A DNA stretch of 26,475 bases from the NCBI GenBank assembly GCA_964640195.1, contig CAZXIC010000014.1:1-26475 (forward strand). Reading direction: 5' to 3'. The DNA comes from CAZXIC01 sp964640195. Lineage in GTDB: Archaea > Iainarchaeota > Iainarchaeia > Iainarchaeales > GCA-2688035. The notes under the pieces were generated by a model. The model saw nothing but the letters and a program-made list of their open reading frames with translations, did not search any database and was not told the DNA's origin. Below are positions 1-6,172 of the stretch, in pieces; the stretch's first letter is position 1; each line of letters starts with the position of its first letter. Position numbers and translations under genes: made by a program.

Positions 1-165
1 GCCTGCACAACGCTTGCGACAATGCTGCCAATAATCCTGATTGGCTTTGGCTTGGGCAGGCTTGTAGGGTTTGCAATAACGACAACAATCGGCGTCCTGT
101 TGGGCGTCCTAATTGCAAGGCCCGCATTCGCAGAAATCGCGAAAGTCGTAATCGGCAGGGAGTAG
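1..165 (+). CDS. secD: Protein translocase subunit SecD, C-terminal end (partial)
   Basis: Frame 1 is open from the window edge and ends in TAG at 163-165, giving the last 54 residues of a membrane protein. The segment reads as two hydrophobic stretches around the motif GFAITTTIGVLLGVLIARPA. This resembles the final transmembrane hairpin of archaeal SecD, where a G-F-A-x-T-T-x-I-G-V-x-x-G-V-x-I-x-R-P-A-(F/Y) pattern is typical. SecD works with SecF at the Sec translocon to help protein export across the cytoplasmic membrane. The 5' part, including the periplasmic-type loops, lies outside the window. The assignment rests on this C-terminal motif only, so SecF or another RND-fold protein is a weaker alternative. 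Confidence 0.72.
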   Translation, partial: ACTTLATMLPIILIGFGLGRLVGFAITTTIGVLLGVLIARPAFAEIAKVVIGRE

Positions 166-190
166 GCTGTGCTGGCTTCTCCAACGAAAA

Positions 191-200
191 TTTAAAATAC
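191..200 (+). promoter_or_regulatory. TATA box for the lipoprotein gene
   Basis: TTTAAAATAC lies 23-32 bases before the ATG at 223. No Shine-Dalgarno-like purine run precedes that ATG. The spacing is what a leaderless archaeal transcript would have, and it favours the ATG at 223 over the in-frame TTG at 205. Confidence 0.5.
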
Positions 201-222
201 TACTTTGCCTCTGTTAAGTGCA

Positions 223-675
223 ATGAGGGGGTTTTTTCTAGTTTGGTTATTTGCTGGTGCAATAGTGCTGAGCGGGTGTACACAACAAGGAATATCATCC
301 ACTTCCAGCAAGTTCCCCAAACAAGATATCGAATGCAGAGCGTCATTAACATACTTTGAGGTTGTTTCCAGCCAATTTAGCGATGGAGTTTTTAAAATCG
401 TCTTAAAAAATATTTCCGAGGCTGAACTTACAGACATCTCCCTAAAGGTTGCAGAACAAGATGCAGATAATCTTTTCCTAGCCCCCAAATCAATTGATGT
501 TATTGAGCAGGGAGGAGAATTCTATGTCGAAGGAGGTTACGAGCCGGGAATATGGGACACAAGGTGGATTAATGTTAGCTTAAAGGACCTTTTTGGATAC
601 TCGAAAGAGACCGCAATAACCTGTCAGGGTTTCTGTGACAACCTTCCGGGGATTTGTGGAATCGAGGTGAATTGA
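223..675 (+). CDS. Putative lipoprotein of unknown function
   Basis: This 150-residue protein has a classic lipoprotein signal: a short hydrophobic N-terminus (residues 4-16) followed by the lipobox V-L-S-G-C with Cys19. It should therefore be exported and lipid-anchored on the outer face of the membrane. The rest is soluble, with a beta-rich look around residues 40-130. It ends in a Cys-rich stretch (TCQGFCDNLPGICG) that could form disulfides. I do not recognise a family. The ATG at 223 is preferred because of the upstream TATA box. Codon use is AT-richer than in the housekeeping genes nearby. The stop overlaps the next gene's ATG by one base (TGATG), so the two are probably co-transcribed. 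Confidence 0.65.
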   Translation: MRGFFLVWLFAGAIVLSGCTQQGISSTSSKFPKQDIECRASLTYFEVVSSQFSDGVFKIVLKNISEAELTDISLKVAEQDADNLFLAPKSIDVIEQGGEFYVEGGYEPGIWDTRWINVSLKDLFGYSKETAITCQGFCDNLPGICGIEVN

Positions 676-1004
676 TGAAGAACAAACTATTGATTGCGAT
701 AAATATACTTTTCAGCATATGGGTTTTTCTAACAGGCACTGCGATGCTCGCCGATTCAAACCTTTCAGAGTTTTATAGAGGGCTGCTTCCCTTTGGGGTT
801 AGTGCCGCGCTATTCATCATCGGGGGGGCGATTGTCATTGCAGCGGTGATTGCACTGGTCAAAGGAATAAAAGGCAGCCTGTGGGTAAGTACAGGTGGGT
901 TTGCGTTGCTTACGGTTGTCTACCTCCTCTCAGGCGGCGGTGTTGCAATAATATTCGTATTGCTAGCGCTGGGTAATCTATGGGGGGCACTGAAACAGAG
1001 ATGA
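675..1004 (+). CDS. Small membrane protein of unknown function
   Basis: This 109-residue protein starts at the ATG overlapping the lipoprotein stop by one base, with a GAGGTGA ribosome-binding sequence at 664-670. It has three or four hydrophobic helices (about residues 4-24, 37-60, 68-86 and 88-104) and almost no soluble loops. It ends with a short basic tail. No family motif was recognised. Translational coupling with the lipoprotein suggests the two products act together at the membrane, which is inference from arrangement only. The stretch after it (1005-1109) holds no convincing gene. Confidence 0.55.
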   Translation: MKNKLLIAINILFSIWVFLTGTAMLADSNLSEFYRGLLPFGVSAALFIIGGAIVIAAVIALVKGIKGSLWVSTGGFALLTVVYLLSGGGVAIIFVLLALGNLWGALKQR

Positions 1005-1109
1005 TGGTTGCCTTGGTTTCTCATTAACCCAGGCCCTGCCACAACATCTGACCCATCGCATACTACTAATCCAGACTTAGTAACTCTGCCGGGGCCATTA
1101 ACCCTCTTT

Positions 1110-1619
1110 TCACAGCATTTCCGCAAATGCCTTTGTTCCTGCAATCCTTGCGGTTAATTTGTACCAAAGCAGCAGAATAATGGCTGCGACTGCAAACCAG
1201 GTTGCAGTGTGCAGCGTTTCCGCAGCAGCCGGGTTGAATGCTGTTGCTGCAAGCAGGACAAAATATACCCTGAGCAAGTTCAGCAGGAACAATGCAGCTG
1301 AACCAACTGCAACAAGCAGGATTTTTTTCCAGATGCCGGGCTTTCGCAGGCTGAAAACGATTGCAGCAAGGACAGCTGAGCTCATCAGCCCGGTGCAGTT
1401 TGCAGCGATTTCAAAGGAGTGGCTGTTGTAGGCTATTGTGCTGCCTTCGCTCTGCAAGCCCAAGGCAGAGGCTTCAAGCGATGCAATCCCGGCTTTTAGC
1501 CATCCTATGGGCGCAAGCAGGATCGCTGCCTGCAGAACGCCGTAAATCAGGAAAAATTTTATAAGGAAAACAGCTGCCTTTTTCCCAAAATTTTCTTCTT
1601 CCGGCACGGCAATTACCAT
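1110..1619 (-). CDS. Archaeosortase/exosortase-family transpeptidase
   Basis: This 169-residue polytopic membrane protein has the three conserved residues of the exosortase/archaeosortase family in order. Cys75 is in A-N-C-T-G at the start of a helix, Arg117 is in N-L-L-R-V, and His137 is in L-H-T-A-T-W. These enzymes are membrane cysteine transpeptidases. They recognise a C-terminal tripartite sorting signal (motif, transmembrane helix, basic tail), cut it and transfer the protein to a membrane anchor. At 169 residues with about four or five helices it is one of the compact family members, much shorter than haloarchaeal ArtA. Its ATG overlaps the end of the CDP-archaeol synthase gene (ATGGTAA), so the two are translationally coupled. 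No obvious substrate with a sorting tail is in this window. The family call is firm; the subfamily is not. Confidence 0.82.
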   Translation of the reverse strand: MVIAVPEEENFGKKAAVFLIKFFLIYGVLQAAILLAPIGWLKAGIASLEASALGLQSEGSTIAYNSHSFEIAANCTGLMSSAVLAAIVFSLRKPGIWKKILLVAVGSAALFLLNLLRVYFVLLAATAFNPAAAETLHTATWFAVAAIILLLWYKLTARIAGTKAFAEML

Positions 1620-2134
1620 GGAACCTTTTTTATTTTTGCAGCGTAAGCAATCCAGTTGCCTGTTACGTGTGCAAGCATTGTGAAAGCAAGCAAGAAAAGC
1701 GCTTCAAGCGCTGTTGGCGCAGCCGCAAGCATCCCAACAGCCAAGCCGCCAACAACAAAGTCAAGCTGGTCCAGAAGGAAAACGCTTTTTCCCCGAGCAA
1801 TTCCCATGCGCCTCTTTGCAAAGCTGGCTGCGAAATCCCCTCCAACAGCGCCCAGTGCAAGCAAGATGCCGTATGTGAAGTAGTCTGCCCTGAGGAAAAG
1901 CGCTGTTTCCGGGAAAATAATGCTTAAGGCGAATGCTGCGCCTGCTGCAACAATTATGCCCGCCGCTGTGCCCCTGAGCGTTTTCCCCCCACCAAGCAGC
2001 CTCCTGCCGTCAAAAAAGCGCCTGCCAAAGTCAAATGCCTTTCCGCCGCCAAAAACCAGTGCCATGCTGTTGCATAAATACAGCGGGATTGCCATCAGAC
2101 TGGCTCTTACTATGAATTGAACAAATGCATCCAA
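1613..2134 (-). CDS. carS: CDP-archaeol synthase
   Basis: This 173-residue integral membrane enzyme activates unsaturated archaeol phosphate (digeranylgeranylglyceryl phosphate) with CTP to give CDP-archaeol, the branch point for archaeal polar lipids. Family signatures are all visible: F-G-G-G-K, the D-F-G-R-R-F-x-D-G-R-R-L-L-G-G-G-K-T motif near residues 35-52, G-D-F-A-A-S-F-A-K-R-R-x-G, L-L-D-Q-L-D-F-V, and the C-terminal K-K-V-P-W. The chosen start is TTG at 2134. It has a GAGAGGA Shine-Dalgarno sequence (2141-2147) six bases upstream, and the N-terminus M-D-A-F-V-Q-F fits the family. The gene overlaps the downstream archaeosortase gene by seven bases. AT-rich sequence at 2155-2180 probably holds its promoter, back to back with that of sppA. 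Confidence 0.92.
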   Translation of the reverse strand: MDAFVQFIVRASLMAIPLYLCNSMALVFGGGKAFDFGRRFFDGRRLLGGGKTLRGTAAGIIVAAGAAFALSIIFPETALFLRADYFTYGILLALGAVGGDFAASFAKRRMGIARGKSVFLLDQLDFVVGGLAVGMLAAAPTALEALFLLAFTMLAHVTGNWIAYAAKIKKVPW

Positions 2135-2185
2135 TCTGGTTCCTCTCGATTAGATTTTTATATTGATTTTATTTAAATCTATCCA

Positions 2186-2210
2186 CCAGCAGGGCTTATA
2201 ACCCGGCTGG
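2186..2210. promoter_or_regulatory. Palindrome enclosing the sppA TATA box (candidate operator)
   Basis: Nine-base arms CCAGCAGGG (2186-2194) and CCCGGCTGG (2202-2210) are reverse complements at eight of nine positions. The seven-base spacer CTTATAA (2195-2201) is a good archaeal TATA element centred 32 bases before the sppA ATG. A dimeric regulator bound here would directly block TBP. No regulator is identified. Confidence 0.5.
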
Positions 2211-2229
2211 GGCGTTTAAGGTAATTAAA

Positions 2230-3132
2230 ATGAAAAGGGTTTTAATTGCAATCCTGCTAGGGCTGTTTGCCCTAATCAGCCTGGCTGTTTTGCTGAGCAC
2301 GCTTGTTGTTTTTTCCCCAAGCTTCAGCCTTTTCAGGAACCAGATTGCGGTGATTCCGGTAAAGGGCTCGATTGAAAGCGAAAAGCTGGAGTTCGTTGCC
2401 GAATTAAGCGCAAGCGAAGTGAGTCAAAGGCTTATGGAAGCAAAGCAAAACCCAAGCATCGCTGCTGTCCTTCTTGACATAGACAGCCCAGGCGGCAGCA
2501 TTGTTGCAACAAAGCAGATTGTCGCGGCTGTCCAGGACGTCAGGGAAGAAAAAAAGGTCGTTGCCTGGATTGGCGATATCGGGACGAGCGGGGCATACTA
2601 TGTTGCAGCGGCGTGCGATTACATAATTGCAGATGAAGACAGCTTGACTGGCAGCATAGGCGTTATAAGCGTTGTCGCAAACGTCCAAAAGCTGCTGCAG
2701 GACTGGGGCGTTGAGGTGCAAGTGCTGCGAGAAGGCAAGCACAAGGGGATGGGAAACATTTTTGAGGACCTGAACGCAGAGCAGGCTGCGCTGCTGCAGG
2801 AAATTTTGGGCAATGCGTTTGAGCACTTCAAGAGGGACGTAAAGCAATTCAGGGAAGGCAGGCTGGATTTAGCTGAATTCAATGAAAAGGCAGATGGCAG
2901 GGTTTTGTCAGGGGAGCAGGCATTGGCTATCGGCCTGATTGACGAGCTTGGCACAAAGCAGGATGCTGTGAACAAGGCAGCGGAGCTGGCTGGCGTAGAA
3001 CAGCCTACAACCGTTGATTTTGGGCAAAAGGAAATCAGCCTTTTTGAATTGTTTGCAGGTTCTGGCTACAGGTTCGGGCTTGGCTTGAGGCAGGGCTTTT
3101 TTGAAGAAACCATGCCTGCAATCAAATCGTAG
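2230..3132 (+). CDS. sppA: Signal peptide peptidase SppA-like membrane serine protease (S49)
   Basis: This 300-residue protein has one N-terminal transmembrane helix (residues 4-28) and then an S49-family protease domain on the outer side. The family hallmarks are present: I-P-V-K-G-S-I-E, L-D-I-D-S-P-G-G-S, and G-T-S-G-A-Y-Y-V-A with the predicted nucleophile Ser120. Lys172 in G-K-H-K-G-M-G is the likely general base. The Ser-Lys spacing of 52 matches the Bacillus SppA dyad. S49 proteases degrade leftover signal peptides and other membrane peptides. Length equals the short, single-domain archaeal/Gram-positive form. The ATG has no Shine-Dalgarno sequence but a TATA box at a distance fitting a nearly leaderless message. 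Its 3' end overlaps the convergent DUF92 gene by 11 bases. Confidence 0.9.
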   Translation: MKRVLIAILLGLFALISLAVLLSTLVVFSPSFSLFRNQIAVIPVKGSIESEKLEFVAELSASEVSQRLMEAKQNPSIAAVLLDIDSPGGSIVATKQIVAAVQDVREEKKVVAWIGDIGTSGAYYVAAACDYIIADEDSLTGSIGVISVVANVQKLLQDWGVEVQVLREGKHKGMGNIFEDLNAEQAALLQEILGNAFEHFKRDVKQFREGRLDLAEFNEKADGRVLSGEQALAIGLIDELGTKQDAVNKAAELAGVEQPTTVDFGQKEISLFELFAGSGYRFGLGLRQGFFEETMPAIKS

Positions 3133-3793
3133 CCAAAAAGAAAGCGGTTGCTGCCCCGCCCAGGCTGCCCAAGAAGTTAACCTCTGCATTGTTCAGCATG
3201 TTCTTTCTCTCAAACACTGCGCCGAAAAAGCTGTCAACAGTGCTTCCAGCGAATCCCGCGAGGATTAAGACCAGGGCAAGGAAAAGGTTGTGCTCAAAGA
3301 AGGAATATATCAAGGCAATCGCAAACGCCCCTCCCAGTGCAGCATACATTCCAAGCGGTGTCACGCCGCCGTCAGTGCCTGGTTTTACCTCTTGCAGGCT
3401 TGTTATGAGAACAGGCTTCCTTTTTGAAAGCAAGCCAATCTCGCTGCTCAGCGTATCAGCCAGGGCAGCTGACAGCGCTGCAAAAAAACCAAAGGGAAAG
3501 CCGAATGCCAATGCAAGGATTGCAGTTCCCGAATTCCCGAGAATGTTGCCTGTTGTCCTCATCTCATGCTTTGACGCATGGGTTTTCCTCGCATAGGCAG
3601 TGAATGTCTCCGCCATAACAAAAAAGAAGACAATAAGCAGGAAGTGTGTTATGTCCCCAAGCAGGAATACTGTTATGCCGACGATGTTTGCAACCAGGAT
3701 TCCCTCAAAGTTCAGGTTGCGCTTTTTATGGCTAAGAAGCGAAAAGACGCACAAGATTGCCAAAACAATTGCCACTTGCAGTAGCTCTGCCAT
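3122..3793 (-). CDS. DUF92/TMEM19-family membrane protein (VTE6-like)
   Basis: This 223-residue protein has about six hydrophobic helices and the conserved loops of the DUF92/TMEM19 family. These are R-T-T-G-N-I-L-G-N-S-G (79-89), A-L-A-D-T-L-S-S-E-I-G (110-120) and P-G-T-D-G-G-V-T-P-L-G (138-148). The plant member VTE6 is a phytyl-phosphate kinase that forms phytyl diphosphate, so a prenyl-phosphate kinase role is the best guess; the archaeal substrate is not established. It begins ten bases after eS1, so it is probably the last gene of the rps15-eS1 operon. It is read convergently into sppA with an 11-base overlap. The family is well supported; the function is inferred. Confidence 0.8.
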   Translation of the reverse strand: MAELLQVAIVLAILCVFSLLSHKKRNLNFEGILVANIVGITVFLLGDITHFLLIVFFFVMAETFTAYARKTHASKHEMRTTGNILGNSGTAILALAFGFPFGFFAALSAALADTLSSEIGLLSKRKPVLITSLQEVKPGTDGGVTPLGMYAALGGAFAIALIYSFFEHNLFLALVLILAGFAGSTVDSFFGAVFERKNMLNNAEVNFLGSLGGAATAFFLATI

Positions 3794-3803
3794 TTGCCTA
3801 CCT

Positions 3804-4400
3804 TCACTTCAGCCTGCTTTCTACCACTTCAACCCTCCGCAGGGGCGCGATTTTCTTCAACTGCTTGAACAGCTTGCTAGCCGCAACGCCGAAAATCAGC
3901 TCCTGCTGCAATTGGGTCAACTGCTTCTTCCTGCAGCCCTTCCCCATCCTTTCCCTCAACGCGTTCCTCAAATCAGTTTCCTGGTTTCTTGCAAGCTTTC
4001 TCAATGACAGGGCAATGCTTTTAACCTTTAATTTCCTCCCGTCTGCTGTTTCAACTATTTGCGTTACCTCGACTTTGCTCATCCTTCTCCTGACCAGCCT
4101 GTTCAAAAAGCCAGGGCTCATCTTGTGGCCGAGTACAAAGGTCTTTGCCCTCTTGCCCTCAATGCCAGCAACCTTGAAGGCAACTGTGATGTGCCTCCTC
4201 TGCCTCTGGCCGGTGAGGTCGCCAAGATTGACTTTTAGCACCCTGTTGGCAAGGTTCTTTTCCTTTTCCGCAACGGTTTCGCCCAACTGCCTTTCGTCAA
4301 ACTCCTTTGGCGCAACCAGCTCAAACCACTGCTTTCTCTTCCACTTGTCAACAGTCCTGGTTTTCTTGCTGGGCTTTGGTTTCTCCTTATCTACCGCCAT
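3804..4400 (-). CDS. rps3ae: 30S ribosomal protein eS1 (S3Ae)
   Basis: This 198-residue basic protein matches archaeal/eukaryotic eS1. Recognisable blocks are D-K-W-K-R-K-Q-W-F, L-G-D-L-T-G, R-R-H-I-T-V-A-F-K-V, the L-N-R-L-V-R-R-R-M-S-K-V segment, and V-K-S-I-A-L-S-L-R-K-L-A-R-N-Q. eS1 sits near the mRNA exit of the small subunit and is absent from bacteria. The ATG at 4400 lies inside the last codons of the preceding 57-residue ORF (10-base overlap), so translation is likely coupled. Neighbours uS15 upstream and eS1 downstream are a common archaeal pairing. Confidence 0.95.
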   Translation of the reverse strand: MAVDKEKPKPSKKTRTVDKWKRKQWFELVAPKEFDERQLGETVAEKEKNLANRVLKVNLGDLTGQRQRRHITVAFKVAGIEGKRAKTFVLGHKMSPGFLNRLVRRRMSKVEVTQIVETADGRKLKVKSIALSLRKLARNQETDLRNALRERMGKGCRKKQLTQLQQELIFGVAASKLFKQLKKIAPLRRVEVVESRLK

Positions 4401-4564
4401 AACAAATCACTTCTTGCCTTCGTCTTACCAACCCTGCCCAAAATTTCCTTCTTTTCCTTTGCAATTATCGCGTCCAGCCCTGAAAGCACTTTCTCCAGTT
4501 TCTCGTCTCCTTTTTCACTTGCAATCTCCTTTCCCCGCCTGCTCAAAACAAAGCTGTACCTCAT
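4391..4564 (-). CDS. Small ORF between uS15 and eS1, unknown function
   Basis: This 57-residue ORF runs from ATG at 4564 to TAG at 4391. It is rich in Lys, Glu and Arg and predicted largely helical (for example E-K-L-E-K-V-L-S-G-L-D-A-I-I-A-K). It overlaps the eS1 start by ten bases, as real operon members here do. In many archaea the KEOPS subunit Pcc1 sits between uS15 and eS1, but I see no Pcc1 resemblance and the ORF is shorter than that family. It may be a small lineage-specific protein or a remnant. The sequence just upstream is part of a 101-bp duplication that copied the end of rps15. Confidence 0.42.
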   Translation of the reverse strand: MRYSFVLSRRGKEIASEKGDEKLEKVLSGLDAIIAKEKKEILGRVGKTKARSDLLWR

Positions 4565-4692
4565 CCAAAATCACTTCACCAGCAACGCAGCAAATTCCGC
4601 GTGTGAATTAAGCCCATACGCTCACTCCGTTCGCTATGGGCTGTGCTCACTTTGTTCGCGTTCATCCAAAATCACTTCACCAGCAAGGCAGC
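4561..4692. repeat. Direct duplication of the rps15 3' end with a palindromic insert
   Basis: A 31-base sequence occurs at 4561-4591 and again at 4662-4692, 101 bases apart, with one mismatch. The right copy is the real end of rps15 (residues A-A-L-L-V-K, stop, and a short leader). The left copy carries the same tail without the gene. Between them lie inverted arms AGCCCATA/TATGGGCT (4611-4618, 4635-4642) and two 15-mers, GCTCACTNNGTTCGC, at 4620-4634 and 4645-4659. The arrangement looks like insertion of a small palindromic element with target duplication. Confidence 0.65.
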
Positions 4693-5319
4693 GGTTTCCT
4701 CGCTGTACCGCCAATCCAGCGGCAGCCTGCCCTCCTTTTTGTAGTAGCTGACAAGGCGCCTAATCTTCGCAACCGCAAGCTGCAAGCCCCTCTTTGCACT
4801 GAAATCCTTTTTGTTTCGCTCCAGGTGCCTCCGCAGGTTAACGCTTTTCCTAATCAAATTCATCAGGTCTTCCGGCACTTCCGGCAGCAGTTTTTGCCCT
4901 GCCAAGATCCGGCTAACGCTCTTTCCAGCAAGGGCCTTTACGTTCGGCACGCCGTACTGGTCGCGCAGCAGCATGCCGATTTCGCTTGCACTGTGCCCTG
5001 CATTTGCAAGATTGACTATCGCCTCAACCGCTTCCTGCGGCTTTAACTCAACCCAGCTTGGAACCCCTGGCTTTTTCTCCCTGGGCGGCTTTTCACCCTT
5101 CTTTGCAATTGCCCTGATTTCAATGCGTTTGGCTCTGACAACCCTAATCTTCCTTGCAGCGGCGGTTTCAACTGCCTTCTTCACCAGCCTTTCCCCGGCC
5201 TTCTTTCCAGTAGGCGTTTCCTTTGCCTTCCTTGCAGGCTTCTTCCCGGCTTCTTCCATTTCGCTGGGCTTTTCTTTTTCTCCCGCCGGCTTTTCCTTTT
5301 CTCTCCTTTGCCTTGCCAA
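4672..5319 (-). CDS. rps15: 30S ribosomal protein uS15 with a charged N-terminal extension
   Basis: The C-terminal 130 residues are clear archaeal-type uS15: P-S-W-V-E-L, A-S-E-I-G-M-L-L-R-D-Q-Y-G-V-P, E-D-L-M-N-L-I-R-K-S-V-N-L-R-R-H-L, K-R-G-L-Q-L and D-W-R-Y-S. uS15 binds helices of the central domain of 16S rRNA. Archaeal homologues usually have only about 20-25 residues before the P-x-W-V motif. Here there are about 87, mostly Lys, Glu, Ala and Arg. I place the start at TTG 5319, giving M-A-R-Q-R-R and fitting the usual M-A-R/M-G-R beginning. A GGTGA ribosome-binding sequence (5325-5329) lies five bases upstream. An in-frame TTG at 5331 would bury that site. The total is 215 residues. The extension is the only odd part. 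Confidence 0.9.
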   Translation of the reverse strand: MARQRREKEKPAGEKEKPSEMEEAGKKPARKAKETPTGKKAGERLVKKAVETAAARKIRVVRAKRIEIRAIAKKGEKPPREKKPGVPSWVELKPQEAVEAIVNLANAGHSASEIGMLLRDQYGVPNVKALAGKSVSRILAGQKLLPEVPEDLMNLIRKSVNLRRHLERNKKDFSAKRGLQLAVAKIRRLVSYYKKEGRLPLDWRYSEETAALLVK

Positions 5320-5435
5320 CCAAATCACCAAAGTTCCCTTGGCTACCTTCCCACCCGAAAAAGGAACGGGAAAGACGATACAAAAAATCGCAAATAAAAT
5401 TGGCTCTCAAAAGGTTTAAAAAGCCGTCACGCCTT

Positions 5436-5543
5436 GTTGCCCTGCGGGCAACGGAAAGCCGAGCGAAGCTCGGCAAGGCTAGTGCGAATGCCATCTTCGC
5501 AAGCCTACGGCTTGCTCGATGTCATGTGCTCGCTAACGCTAGC
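5436..5543. repeat. Cluster of short perfect hairpins in the bud32-rps15 gap
   Basis: Three hairpins each have a perfect 7-bp stem and a 3-base loop. They are GTTGCCC/GGGCAAC (5436-5452, loop TGC), GCCGAGC/GCTCGGC (5458-5474, loop GAA) and GCAAGCC/GGCTTGC (5499-5515, loop TAC). Two weaker ones lie at 5484-5500 (GCGAA/TTCGC) and 5532-5543 (GCTA/TAGC). No ORF explains the region (5320-5553). They have no following T-run, so they are not ordinary terminators; RNA-processing sites or repeat elements are possible. Confidence 0.6.
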
Positions 5544-5553
5544 ATTAGATGAA

Positions 5554-6159
5554 CTAATAATACCTTGCCCTTTTCCTCACCTTTTCCATATGCTCTATGA
5601 CCGCTCTCTCCCCGCCTGCGCTTAGATAGCCCTCGATTATCTTCTCCCAGCCCTTGGGCATCAGCTCAACGTGCGTTGCCTCAAAGGTTTTCCTGAAGAC
5701 AAGCAGGTCAACTGCCTTGTCCTCCCGCTTCCTGCTGTGCTGGCCCAAGCCGAAGTCAATGAAGTACAGCTTTTTGCCTTCCAGCAGGATGTTTGAAGTT
5801 GTCAAGTCACCGTGCACCAGGTTGCTTGCATGCATCAAGGCAACAGCCTTCCCAATCGCAGTGCAGGTTTCTGCGTAATTCTTTTTGCCCAGAATGTCCT
5901 TTGCCCTCGGTCCGCTGATGAACTGCATCAGGACCTCATTCTTTCCCCTATCAACAGAGTAAACCAGCGGCGTATTCACTCCCAGAGCCCTTGCCTTTGC
6001 CAAAAGTTTTGATTCGCGTGCAGTGCGGCCTGAACGCAGCGCGATGTCCAGAGCCTTGCACCTGTAACGCTTTTCAACCCTCTGCTTGAGCAAGGCGTCT
6101 TTTCCAAGGTGCCTTGTTTTGAACAGCTTTGCTTCAGCGCCCTGCCTTATCAGCTCCAT
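5554..6159 (-). CDS. bud32: KEOPS complex kinase/ATPase Bud32
   Basis: This 201-residue minimal protein kinase of the Bud32/PRPK family has G-A-E-A (7-10) in place of a glycine loop, catalytic Lys25 in L-L-K-Q-R, and the family-specific K-R-Y-R (30-33). The active-site motif H-G-D-L-T-T-S-N is at 116-123 and the metal-binding D-F-G at 135-137. Bud32 is a subunit of KEOPS, which transfers the threonylcarbamoyl group to A37 of ANN-decoding tRNAs. It regulates Kae1, which lies about 11 kb away at 17167-18195 rather than fused as in some euryarchaea. The gene begins 13 bases after valS, so they are probably one transcript. The length is normal. Confidence 0.95.
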   Translation of the reverse strand: MELIRQGAEAKLFKTRHLGKDALLKQRVEKRYRCKALDIALRSGRTARESKLLAKARALGVNTPLVYSVDRGKNEVLMQFISGPRAKDILGKKNYAETCTAIGKAVALMHASNLVHGDLTTSNILLEGKKLYFIDFGLGQHSRKREDKAVDLLVFRKTFEATHVELMPKGWEKIIEGYLSAGGERAVIEHMEKVRKRARYY

Positions 6160-6172
6160 GAAAACCAGCCAG

